Shown one piece after another: positions 18,148 to 26,061 of a DNA stretch of 64,000 nt (positions are counted from its first letter, which is position 1; each line of letters opens with the position of its first letter). This DNA is from Microbacterium sp. BH-3-3-3 (GTDB taxonomy: Bacteria; Actinomycetota; Actinomycetes; Actinomycetales; Microbacteriaceae), in NCBI RefSeq assembly GCF_001792815.1, contig NZ_CP017674.1:1054001-1118000 (forward strand), written 5' to 3'. Below the pieces are notes generated by a model. The model saw only the letters and a program-made list of their open reading frames with translations, ran no database searches and was not told the DNA's origin. The position numbers and the translations under genes were made by a program.

Positions 18148-19152
18148 GTGACTCAGCAGCGCCTCTACTCCGGAATGCAGCCCTCCGCCGACAGCCTCCA
18201 GATCGGCAACTACATCGGTGCGCTGCTGCAGTGGCGCGAGCTGCAGGACGAATACGACGCGTTCTTCTCGGTCGTCGACCTGCACGCGCTCACGCAGCCC
18301 GGCGACCCCGCCGAGCGCCGCGAGAAGACCCGCCGCACCGCGGCCCAGTACATCGCCGCCGGCATCGAGCCCTCGCGCTCCACCCTGTACGTGCAGTCGC
18401 ACGTCCCCGCGCACGCCGAACTGCAGTGGGTGCTCTCGACCCTCACCGGCTTCGGCGAGGCCGGGCGCATGACGCAGTTCAAGGACAAGTCGGCCCGCTA
18501 CGGCACGGATGCCACGAACGTCGGCCTCTTCACCTACCCGGTGCTCATGGCCGCCGACATCCTGCTGTACCAGACCGATGTCGTGCCCGTCGGCGACGAC
18601 CAGAAGCAGCACATCGAGCTCACCCGCGACCTGGCTGAGCGCTTCAACCAGCGCTTCGGCCAGACGTTCACCATGCCGAAGCCGATGATCCAGCGCGAGA
18701 CCGCCCGCATCTTCGACCTGCAGAACCCGACCTCGAAGATGTCGAAGTCGGCCGAGTCCGACGCGGGCGTGCTGTGGATGCTCGACGAGCCCAAGGTGAG
18801 CGCCAAGAAGATCATGCGCGCGGTCACCGACTCCGAGGGAGCCGTGCGCTTCGACCGCGACGAGAAGCCCGGCGTCTCGAACCTCCTCGTGATCTACTCG
18901 GCCCTCACCGGTCGCGAGATCACCTCGATCGAAGACGAGTACTCCGGTCGCGGCTACGGCGACTTCAAGAAGGGGCTCGCCGAGGTCGTGGTGAACGAGT
19001 TCGAGCCGGTGCGCGAGCGCGCCCTCGAGCTGCTGTCCGACCCCGCCGAGCTCGACCGCGTACTCGCCACGAACGCCGAGCGGGCGGCATCCGTCGCCGA
19101 GAAGACCCTCACCGACGTGTACGACAAGATCGGGCTGCTGCGGCGCGTCTGA
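18148..19152 (+). CDS. trpS: Tryptophanyl-tRNA synthetase
   Basis: Charges tRNA-Trp. The 334-residue class I synthetase has the N-terminal [19 protein letters not shown], in which QIGN stands for the HIGH signature, the [19 protein letters not shown] segment contacting Trp/ATP, and KMSKS at about residue 197. Length agrees with bacterial TrpRS. It appears monocistronic with a leaderless GTG start. Confidence 0.97.
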   Translation: MTQQRLYSGMQPSADSLQIGNYIGALLQWRELQDEYDAFFSVVDLHALTQPGDPAERREKTRRTAAQYIAAGIEPSRSTLYVQSHVPAHAELQWVLSTLTGFGEAGRMTQFKDKSARYGTDATNVGLFTYPVLMAADILLYQTDVVPVGDDQKQHIELTRDLAERFNQRFGQTFTMPKPMIQRETARIFDLQNPTSKMSKSAESDAGVLWMLDEPKVSAKKIMRAVTDSEGAVRFDRDEKPGVSNLLVIYSALTGREITSIEDEYSGRGYGDFKKGLAEVVVNEFEPVRERALELLSDPAELDRVLATNAERAASVAEKTLTDVYDKIGLLRRV

Positions 19153-19225
19153 GCCGGGGCGTTCGTGCCGCCACGCCGACGGTACGATGGCGCGACGGCA
19201 GGACGCCGTCCCGACAGGAGTCCCC

Positions 19226-21028
19226 GTGCCCTCGCCGACGTCCTCGCGCCGCGCCGCTCTCATCGCACTGATCGCGCTGGTCGGCCTGAGCGTCCCGACC
19301 ACCGCTCAGGCGGCCGCCCGCACCGACTGTCGCCCCGTGCCGACGCCCGCGGCCGACATCCTGCGTGCCAGTGATGCCTGGAGCACGTTCGGGGTCGACG
19401 GCAGCGGTGTGCGAGTGGGCGTCATCTCGGACTCGTTCGGCACGGCCGGCGAGGACGTGGTCGCCGCCGACGTCGCAGCGGGATGGCTTCCCGGGCCGGG
19501 CAACCCCTGCGGATGGACCACGCCCACGCGGGTGGTGCTCGATAATTCCACGAGCGCGAGCGACGAGGGCCGGGCGATGGCCCAGCTCGTCCACGGCATC
19601 GCGCCGGGGGCCGAGCTGATGTTCGCCGCTCCCCCCACGAGCGACAACGCGGGCCTCGCCGTGGCCATCGACGCCCTCCGCGACGCGGGCGCCGACATCA
19701 TCGTCGACGACCTCGCCGCCGACGACGATCTCGCGTACGAGCGTCTCGCGGCGGGATACGCCGTCCAGCGAGCCGTGGACGCCGGCGTCCTGTACGTCTC
19801 CGCCGCGGGGAACTTCGGCCGTCCCGGCGCGGAGGGATACCCCAGCGCGGGCTACCCGGTCTCGGGATGGTCCTCGACCCGGTACCGCCCGATGCCCTGC
19901 GCCGCCGATGTCGAGCAGTCCGCCCTCGCTTCGGCCCCGGAGATCACCGCGGTGGACTGCATGGATGTCGACCCCGGCCCCGGGAGCGATCCGGGTCTGG
20001 GGGTGACGCTCTTGCCGGGCTTCGCCACCCTGTCCAACCTGCACTGGGCGCAGAAAGCGGGTTCCGTCACGACGCACCTGGGGTTGGGCGTCAAGAACCT
20101 CTCGACCGGAGAGCTGAAGGTCGTCTGGGCCTCCGATCCGGAGCGGCCGCTCGTTCCCTCGGCGTTGTCGGGCCTCGGATCGGCGGATCCGACCGAATGG
20201 GAGGTGTCGATCGTGCGTCGGGTGACACCCGAGGCGTCGACGCCGGCGGTCAGCATCGTGATGCCGAACGTCGTGAGGTTCCTCGCGGTCGCCGCTCTGG
20301 AGTATTTCCACTCCACCGAGACCGACGACATCGGGGCGAGCCTGATCGGCCACGAGGCCGACCCCGCGACATTGGCCGTGGCCGCGGTCAACGCCTCCGA
20401 CCTCACGCTCGGCACCTATTCGTCGGCCGGCCCGGCCACCACCCTGTTCGGCGTGCCGACGGCGACGACGGTGCCCGGTCCCGCGCTCGCGGGAGTAGAC
20501 GGCCTGCCCGTGAGTCTGCCGATGGACGGTGAGCAGAACCTCTTCTTCGGCACGTCTGCCGCCGCTCCCACGGTCGCCGCCGTCGCCGCTCTCGCTGTGC
20601 AGGCGGCACCCGGCACGACGCCGGCTGCCTTGCGTGCCGCGCTCGTCGACGGTGCCCGCGCCGACGCGTTCGCCTCGCCGTGGCCGTCGACGCTCGAGGC
20701 GTCGCGCTTCTCGGGGGCCGGCTTGACCGACGCGGTCGCGACGGTCGCCGCCGTCCTGCCGCCCGCGCCGACGCCGACGCCCACGCCCGTGCCGACGTCC
20801 GTGCCCACGCCGACGTCCGTTCCCACACCGACCGCCGTGCCCGCGCCCGACCCGACCGCCGCGCCGGCCGCGGCGCCTCCCCCGGGCCGGCTCGCCGAGA
20901 GCGGGACGTCGATCGACGGCGTCGCCCTCGGCGCCGGCGTGCTGAGCCTGATCGCGGGACTCGTCGTCGTGCGCGCCCGCAGGCGTCGGCGAAACGGCAG
21001 CGACGCGGCGGTCACCGGACGCCGGTGA
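19226..21028 (+). CDS. Secreted, wall-anchored S8-like serine protease with altered triad
   Basis: Exported protein of 600 residues: signal peptide ending in AQA near residue 29, a subtilisin-like domain, a Pro/Thr repeat stalk at about residues 513-550, and a C-terminal membrane helix followed by RARRRRR. LAESG just before the helix resembles a sorting signal. Catalytic Asp lies in VISDSFG (Asp69), the oxyanion Asn in SAAGNFG and Ser444 in GTSAAAP. At the usual HGTHVAG position the sequence reads DEGRAMAQLVHG, so Glu114 stands where the catalytic His normally is. GTG at 19226 is preceded by AGGAG at ideal spacing. Protease activity and substrate are unknown; a catalytically altered relative is possible. 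Confidence 0.75.
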   Translation: MPSPTSSRRAALIALIALVGLSVPTTAQAAARTDCRPVPTPAADILRASDAWSTFGVDGSGVRVGVISDSFGTAGEDVVAADVAAGWLPGPGNPCGWTTPTRVVLDNSTSASDEGRAMAQLVHGIAPGAELMFAAPPTSDNAGLAVAIDALRDAGADIIVDDLAADDDLAYERLAAGYAVQRAVDAGVLYVSAAGNFGRPGAEGYPSAGYPVSGWSSTRYRPMPCAADVEQSALASAPEITAVDCMDVDPGPGSDPGLGVTLLPGFATLSNLHWAQKAGSVTTHLGLGVKNLSTGELKVVWASDPERPLVPSALSGLGSADPTEWEVSIVRRVTPEASTPAVSIVMPNVVRFLAVAALEYFHSTETDDIGASLIGHEADPATLAVAAVNASDLTLGTYSSAGPATTLFGVPTATTVPGPALAGVDGLPVSLPMDGEQNLFFGTSAAAPTVAAVAALAVQAAPGTTPAALRAALVDGARADAFASPWPSTLEASRFSGAGLTDAVATVAAVLPPAPTPTPTPVPTSVPTPTSVPTPTAVPAPDPTAAPAAAPPPGRLAESGTSIDGVALGAGVLSLIAGLVVVRARRRRRNGSDAAVTGRR

Positions 21029-21108
21029 CCGCGGGGAGCGGCCGCACGGCATCCTGCCCGCGCGCAAGACCCGCCCGCGATGTCGGGGCTGCGTGACACG
21101 ATGGCCCC

Positions 21109-21972
21109 ATGCCGGAGATGCCAGAGGTCGAAGGACTCGTCGAGTTCCTGCGCGGACGCATCACGGGGCTGCGCGTCGACAAAGCCACCGTGTCGGCGAT
21201 CAACGCGCTGAAGACCTACGACCCGCCGCTCACCGCGCTGGTGGGGTCCACGGTCACCGCCGTCGATCGTCACGGCAAGTTCCTCGACGTCACGACCGAT
21301 GCCGGGCTCCATCTCGTGTTCCATCTCGCCAAGGCCGGGTGGCTGCGGTGGTACGACGCCCTGCCGACGACGATCATCAAGCCCGGCAAGACGCCGATCG
21401 CGCTGCGCGTGGGCTTCGACGACGGCTCGGGGTTCGATCTCACCGAGGCCGGCACCAAGAAGTCGCTGGCTGTGTACGCGGTGCGCACGCCCGACGAGGT
21501 GCCGGGCATCGCACGGCTCGGCCCCGACCCCCTCGGCGAGGGCTTCGACCGCGCCGCCTTCGGCGCGCTGATCGCCGGGCGACGCACGCAGATCAAGGGC
21601 GTGCTGCGCGACCAGTCGATCATCGCCGGCGTCGGCAACGCGTACTCCGACGAGATCCTCCACGCCGCGAGAATGTCTCCCTATGCTCTGGCGGCGACCC
21701 TCACCGACGACGAGGTCGACCGCCTCTTCACCGCGATGACCGAGACCCTGGCCGAGGCGATCCACGAAGCTCGGGGCAAACCGCCCGCCCAGCTGAAGGA
21801 TGCGAAGCGCCGCGGCATGCGCGTGCACGGCCGGCGCGGCGAAGAATGCCCGGTCTGCGGCGACGAGGTGCGCAGTGTGTTCTTCGCCGACAACTCGCTC
21901 GAGTACTGCCCCACGTGCCAGACCGGCGGCAAGCTCCTCGCCGACCGGCGCCTGTCGCGACTGCTCAAGTAG
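21109..21972 (+). CDS. Fpg/Nei-family DNA glycosylase
   Basis: Base-excision repair glycosylase/AP lyase. The mature N-terminus is PEMPEVEGL, with the catalytic Pro and Glu at positions 2 and 3 after Met removal. A conserved Lys lies in HLAKAGWLRW. The helix-two-turn-helix region SIIAGVGNAYSDEIL precedes a C-terminal zinc finger CPVC...CPTC. At 287 residues it has normal length. The finger ends in GGKLLADRR rather than the classical QR(G/K)GR-type ending, so this is probably one of the actinobacterial paralogues and not canonical MutM. The start is six bases after CACGAT, so this may be another leaderless gene. Confidence 0.85.
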   Translation: MPEMPEVEGLVEFLRGRITGLRVDKATVSAINALKTYDPPLTALVGSTVTAVDRHGKFLDVTTDAGLHLVFHLAKAGWLRWYDALPTTIIKPGKTPIALRVGFDDGSGFDLTEAGTKKSLAVYAVRTPDEVPGIARLGPDPLGEGFDRAAFGALIAGRRTQIKGVLRDQSIIAGVGNAYSDEILHAARMSPYALAATLTDDEVDRLFTAMTETLAEAIHEARGKPPAQLKDAKRRGMRVHGRRGEECPVCGDEVRSVFFADNSLEYCPTCQTGGKLLADRRLSRLLK

Positions 21973-22003
21973 AGGCACGGAGGAGCCCCCGTCGCGTGTC
22001 CCT

Positions 22004-22030
22004 GCGTTTCGGGAATGAACCTCGAAACGC
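22004..22030 (+). terminator. Possible terminator between the glycosylase gene and the rib leader
   Basis: Perfect 8-bp repeat GCGTTTCG/CGAAACGC with an 11-base loop. It could end the upstream transcript just before the riboflavin promoter region. A TAGACT hexamer at 22040-22045 is a plausible -10 box for the rib leader. Confidence 0.4.
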
Positions 22031-22060
22031 TGCGTTGACTAGACTTCGAAGAGCAACAAC

Positions 22061-22202
22061 GTGCTCCGGGGTCGGTGAGAATCCGAACCGGCGGTGACAG
22101 TCCGCGAACCCCTCCACCTCGGTGGTGGGGCCGATCCGGTGGAATTCCGGGACCGACGGTGATGCGACGGGTATCCGTCGCTAGTCCGGATAGGAGGCGG
22201 CA
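22061..22202 (+). promoter_or_regulatory. FMN riboswitch (RFN element)
   Basis: The leader contains the conserved RFN segments in order: CCGGGGTCGGTGAGAATCC, ACCGGCGGTGACAGTCCGCG, GGAATTCCGGGACCGACGGT and the 3' block CTAGTCCGGATAGGAGG. The first and last bases (GTGCTCC and GGAG-CAC) can close P1. In known cases FMN binding represses riboflavin synthesis. Here it precedes ribD-ribE-ribBA-ribH; the distance to the gene and the following stem suggest control of translation initiation. Confidence 0.93.
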
Positions 22203-22218
22203 CGGACGGCGTGACACG

Positions 22219-22254
22219 CCTTCCCGCTGGCCCTGCCCCGACTTCGCGGGAAGG
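22219..22254 (+). promoter_or_regulatory. Ribosome-site-sequestering stem of the rib leader
   Basis: CCTTCCCGC at 22219-22227 is fully complementary to GCGGGAAGG at 22246-22254. The right arm contains most of the ribD Shine-Dalgarno AAGGA (22251-22255), seven bases before the ATG. A smaller GGCGT/ACGCC stem at 22208-22220 overlaps the left arm by two bases. This looks like the expression platform of the riboswitch. Confidence 0.6.
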
Positions 22255-22262
22255 ACAAGGGA

Positions 22263-23294
22263 ATGGCATCCGCCGTCGAGATCGACGCCATGAGGCGAGC
22301 GCTGCAGCTCGCCCGGCGCGGCCCGCGCGGGCTGAACCCCCAGGTGGGCGCCGTGATCCTCTCCCCCGCCGGCGAGGTGCTGGCGGAGGGCTTCCACCGT
22401 GGCGCGGGAACCGCGCACGCCGAGGTCGACGCGCTCTCGCAGCTCGCCCCGGGCGCGGCCCGCGGCGCGACCGCCGTGGTGACCCTCGAGCCGTGCAATC
22501 ACACCGGCCGTACCGGTCCGTGCGCGCTCGCCCTCATCGACGCCGGTGTGACCCGCGTCGTCTACGCCCTCGACGACCCCACCGACGCCGCATCGGGCGG
22601 AGCCGATCGCCTGCGCCGGGCGGGCGTCGACGTCGAGTCCGGGATCGAGCGCGATGCCGCCGAATCCGTCGTGCACGACTGGATCTCGCTCACGCGCACC
22701 GGTCGCCCGCACGTCACGGTCAAGTGGGCGCAGAGCCTCGACGGTCGTGCCGCCGCCGACGACGGCACGAGCCAGTGGATCACCGGCCCCGCCGCCCGGC
22801 GAGACGTGCACGCGCGACGCGCGGCCGCCGACGCGATCGTCGCCGGAACCGGCACCGTGCACGCCGACGATCCCGCCCTCACCGCCCGCGCCGACGACGG
22901 CTCGCTGCTCGACGCGCAGCCCACGCCCGTGATCGTCGGACGACGCGACACGGCCCCGGATGCCGCGGTGCGCCGCCACCCGCGGGAGCCCCTGTTCTAC
23001 GCCACCCACGATGTGACCGCCGTGATGGCCGACCTCGGAGCGCGAGGCGTTCAGCGGGTGTTCGTCGAGGGCGGTCCGACGCTCGCGAGCGCGGTCGTCG
23101 GCGCGGGCCTCGCCGACGAGCTGCTCGTCTACGTCGCCCCCGTGCTGCTCGGCGGATCGCGCCTCGCGCTCGGCGACGTGGGCGTACCGACCATCGCCGA
23201 CGCCCGTCGGTTGAGCGTGGCATCCATCCAGAACCTCGGCGACGACCTGCTGATCGTCGCCCACCCCAGCTCTGATCGAGAGGGACAATCCTGA
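22263..23294 (+). CDS. ribD: Riboflavin biosynthesis deaminase/reductase
   Basis: Performs two early steps of riboflavin synthesis: deamination of the pyrimidine from GTP cyclohydrolase II and reduction of its ribosyl side chain. The N-terminal deaminase domain has the zinc motifs HAEVDAL (His52, Glu54) and PCNHTGRTGPC. The C-terminal reductase domain starts around HVTVKWAQSLDGR and includes FVEGGPTLASA. At 343 residues it is full length. The stop overlaps the ribE start by one base. Confidence 0.96.
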   Translation: MASAVEIDAMRRALQLARRGPRGLNPQVGAVILSPAGEVLAEGFHRGAGTAHAEVDALSQLAPGAARGATAVVTLEPCNHTGRTGPCALALIDAGVTRVVYALDDPTDAASGGADRLRRAGVDVESGIERDAAESVVHDWISLTRTGRPHVTVKWAQSLDGRAAADDGTSQWITGPAARRDVHARRAAADAIVAGTGTVHADDPALTARADDGSLLDAQPTPVIVGRRDTAPDAAVRRHPREPLFYATHDVTAVMADLGARGVQRVFVEGGPTLASAVVGAGLADELLVYVAPVLLGGSRLALGDVGVPTIADARRLSVASIQNLGDDLLIVAHPSSDREGQS

Positions 23295-23950
23295 TGTTCA
23301 CCGGAATCGTGGAAGAGATCGGCGCCGTCACCGCCGTCGAGCCCTCGGGCGACGGGGTGCGGCTGACGCTGCGCGCGCCGCTGTCGGTATCGGATGCCGG
23401 CCACGGCGACTCGATCTCGGTCAGCGGCGTGTGCCTCACCGTCGTCGACCAGGGCGACGACTGGTTCACCGCCGACGTCATGAAGCAGACGCTCGACATG
23501 TCGACGCTGGCCGGCGTCGCCCCCGGTCTCGCCGTCAACCTCGAGCGCGCCACCGCCGCGCACGGGCGCCTGGGCGGTCACATCGTGCAGGGCCACATCG
23601 ACGGCACCGGGGTGGTGCGCGAGGTGCGTCCGGGTGCGCAGTGGAGCGTCGTGCGGGTCGGCATCCCGGCTCACCTCGCCCCCCTGGTCGTCGACAAGGG
23701 CTCCATCGCGATCGACGGCGTCTCGCTCACCGTCAGCGCGGTCAGCGACGCCGCGGAGTCCGACCCGTGGCTCGAGGTCTCGCTCATCCCCGAGACGCTC
23801 GAGGCGACGACCCTGGGCCGCGCTGAGGCCGGCACCCCCGTCAACCTCGAGACCGACATCCTCGCGCGCCACGTGCAGCGCATGCTCGCCTTCCGTACGA
23901 CCGAGAATCCCGCGGCTGCGGCCGCATCGACCGAGAGGGGCTCCGCATGA
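23294..23950 (+). CDS. ribE: Riboflavin synthase alpha chain
   Basis: Dismutates two lumazines to riboflavin. The 218-residue protein begins with the invariant MFTGIVEEIG and has two similar lumazine-binding halves; SVSGVCLTVV in the first is matched by AIDGVSLTVS in the second, and GGHIVQGHIDGTG is present. The stop overlaps the ribBA ATG by four bases. Confidence 0.96.
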   Translation: MFTGIVEEIGAVTAVEPSGDGVRLTLRAPLSVSDAGHGDSISVSGVCLTVVDQGDDWFTADVMKQTLDMSTLAGVAPGLAVNLERATAAHGRLGGHIVQGHIDGTGVVREVRPGAQWSVVRVGIPAHLAPLVVDKGSIAIDGVSLTVSAVSDAAESDPWLEVSLIPETLEATTLGRAEAGTPVNLETDILARHVQRMLAFRTTENPAAAAASTERGSA

Positions 23951-25215
23951 GCCTGTCCACCATCCCCGAGGCCCTGGAGGCCCTGCGTCAGGGCCGACCG
24001 ATCCTGGTCGCCGACGATGAGGACCGCGAGAACGAGGGCGACGTGATCCTGTCGGCCCAGCTCGCGACCCCCGAGGCCCTCGCCTGGACCGTCCGCTGGT
24101 CGAGCGGCTACGTCTGCGCCCCCATGCCGGGCGAGTGGGCCGACCGCCTGGATCTGCCGCCCATGGTGGCGGTGAACGAAGACGCCCGGGGTACCGCCTA
24201 CACCGTGAGCGTCGACGCCGCCTCCGGCGTGACCACCGGCATCAGCGCCTCGGACCGCGCGCGCACGCTCAACGTGCTCGCCGACCCCGCGTCGGTGCCG
24301 ACCAGCGTCATCCGTCCGGGGCACGTGCTGCCGCTGCGGGCCGTCGACGGCGGTGTGCGCGAGCGCGCCGGTCACACCGAGGCCGCCGTCGACCTCATGC
24401 GTCTCGCGGGCCTCGAGCCGGTCGGCGCGATCGCCGAGGTCGTCGCCGAGGACGGCAGCATGATGCGCCTGCCCGGACTCTTCGAGCTCGGCGAGCGCGA
24501 CGGCATCCCGGTCATCACCATCGAGCAGCTCATCGGCTACCTGAACGAGACCGACCCGCTGCCGGTCACGGCTCCCGCGCGGCGCCGGGTGAGCCTGCGG
24601 GCCGAGTCCAACGTGCCCACCTCGCACGGCACGTTCCGCTTCCTCGCCTACAAGGACCGCGTGACCGGGACCGACCACCTCGCGGTCGTCTCAGGCGATC
24701 TGACCGAGGCGGCCCCGCTCGTGCGCGTGCACTCCGAGTGCCTGACCGGTGAGGCCTTCGGCTCGCTGAAGTGCGAGTGCGGCCCGCAGCTCGACGCCGC
24801 CCTCGACACGATCGACCGCGACGGCGGCATCGTCATCTACATGCGCGGCCACGAGGGGCGCGGGATCGGCCTCATCAACAAGCTGCGCGCGTACAACCTG
24901 CAGGAGCGCGGCCTCGACACCGTCGACGCCAACCTCGCGCTCGGCCTGCCCGCCGACGCCCGCGATTACGCCGCCGCCGCCGGCATCCTCACCGACCTCG
25001 GTGTCGACAAGGTGCGCCTGCTGACGAACAACACCGACAAGGTGTCGCAGTTGCGCGCCCTCGGCCTCGACGTCGTCGAGCAGGTCCCCCTGCTCGTGGG
25101 CGTCGGTCCCAACAACCACCAGTACCTCGAGACCAAGCGCGATCGCATGGGTCACATCATCGCCGAGGACGACCTGCGCGACGCCCTCGCGCACATGAAG
25201 GAAGAGAGCGCCTGA
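23947..25215 (+). CDS. ribBA: DHBP synthase / GTP cyclohydrolase II bifunctional enzyme
   Basis: Starts both branches of riboflavin synthesis. Residues 1-200 form the DHBP synthase (DDEDRENEGD, then RAGHTEAAVDL). Residues from about 210 form GTP cyclohydrolase II, with zinc motif SECLTGEAFGSLKCECGPQL and RGHEGRGIGL. Both active sites look intact. The gene is coupled to ribE upstream and its stop shares a base with the ribH start. Confidence 0.96.
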   Translation: MSLSTIPEALEALRQGRPILVADDEDRENEGDVILSAQLATPEALAWTVRWSSGYVCAPMPGEWADRLDLPPMVAVNEDARGTAYTVSVDAASGVTTGISASDRARTLNVLADPASVPTSVIRPGHVLPLRAVDGGVRERAGHTEAAVDLMRLAGLEPVGAIAEVVAEDGSMMRLPGLFELGERDGIPVITIEQLIGYLNETDPLPVTAPARRRVSLRAESNVPTSHGTFRFLAYKDRVTGTDHLAVVSGDLTEAAPLVRVHSECLTGEAFGSLKCECGPQLDAALDTIDRDGGIVIYMRGHEGRGIGLINKLRAYNLQERGLDTVDANLALGLPADARDYAAAAGILTDLGVDKVRLLTNNTDKVSQLRALGLDVVEQVPLLVGVGPNNHQYLETKRDRMGHIIAEDDLRDALAHMKEESA

Positions 25216-25688
25216 TGGCCGGCAGTGGAGCACCCGAGACCGGCGGCATCGACGCGTCGGACCTGAACGTCGTCGTCATCGCCGGCACCTGGCACGAGGT
25301 CATAACGAACGGCCTGATCGCGGGCGCGAAGCGCGTTCTGGATGCCACCGGTGCGACGTACCGCGTCGTGCGGGTTCCGGGCTCCTTCGAGCTGCCGGTC
25401 GCCGCCCGGGCCGCCTTCGAGGGGGGCGCGGACGCCGTCGTCGCCCTCGGCGTGATCATCCGGGGCGGCACGCCGCACTTCGAGTTCGTGTCGTCGGCGG
25501 CGACCGACGGCCTCACCCGCGTCGCCCTCGACGCGGGCAAGCCCGTCGGATTCGGCGTGCTGACCCTCGACGACGAGCAGCAGGGTCTGGATCGGGCCGG
25601 GCTCGAGGGTTCGAAGGAGGACAAGGGCGAAGAGGCCGCCGACGCGGCGATCCGCACCGCCCTGGTTCTGCGGGAGCTGCGCGGCTGA
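25215..25688 (+). CDS. ribH: 6,7-dimethyl-8-ribityllumazine synthase
   Basis: Joins the pyrimidine and DHBP to form lumazine. The 157-residue protein has VRVPGSFELPVAARAAFE, the phosphate-binding GVIIRGGTPHFEFV and GVLTLDDEQQGLDRAG. It is the last rib gene and a strong hairpin follows 90 bases later. Confidence 0.95.
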   Translation: MAGSGAPETGGIDASDLNVVVIAGTWHEVITNGLIAGAKRVLDATGATYRVVRVPGSFELPVAARAAFEGGADAVVALGVIIRGGTPHFEFVSSAATDGLTRVALDAGKPVGFGVLTLDDEQQGLDRAGLEGSKEDKGEEAADAAIRTALVLRELRG

Positions 25689-26061
25689 CGCGCGGTGCGG
25701 CGGGGCGCGGCGGGCGCGGCGCGGCGGGCGGGCGGTTGGTTCGCGGCGCGGCGGGCGGCGGGTTCGGGGCGCGGAACGTGCACCGGGGCGGTCAACGGAC
25801 GCCCCGGTGCACATTCTCCGCCCCGGTGTGAGCCGGTGACGGTGTCATCTGGCGCTGAGCGCGCGACGGGCGGGACGCATTGCCAGGCGAAACCCGAGGA
25901 ACGCTCAGCGCACGCATAGACTGGTTCGCCTCACGCCCCTCACACGGGGACGTTCCCGGTGCCCCCGCCGCGCGCTCGATCTCGCACACCCCCGCGATCG
26001 TTCCGCGCCACCGCTGCGCCCCATCTCGGACGCGAACGATCGACCCTCCCGTCAGGCTGTC
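25689..26061. other. Intergenic region: GC-only low-complexity tract, terminator and inverted element
   Basis: No gene is seen. From 25689 to about 25775 the sequence is almost only G and C, built of GCGGCGGG-like units. A perfect hairpin follows at 25778-25812, then an inverted repeat (GCGCTGAGCG at 25852-25861 and its complement at 25902-25911). The last 140 bases should hold the promoter of the MFS gene, but I cannot identify one with confidence. Confidence 0.6.
25778..25812 (+). terminator. Terminator of the rib operon
   Basis: Perfect 13-bp inverted repeat (GTGCACCGGGGCG / complement) with a 9-base loop. Confidence 0.7.

Noticed and set aside
25852..25911. GCGCTGAGCG inverted repeat as a further member of the element family
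   Set aside because: Arms are only 10 bases, the sequence is unrelated to the other ends, and the GC-rich setting makes chance likely; left as a note in the intergenic entry.
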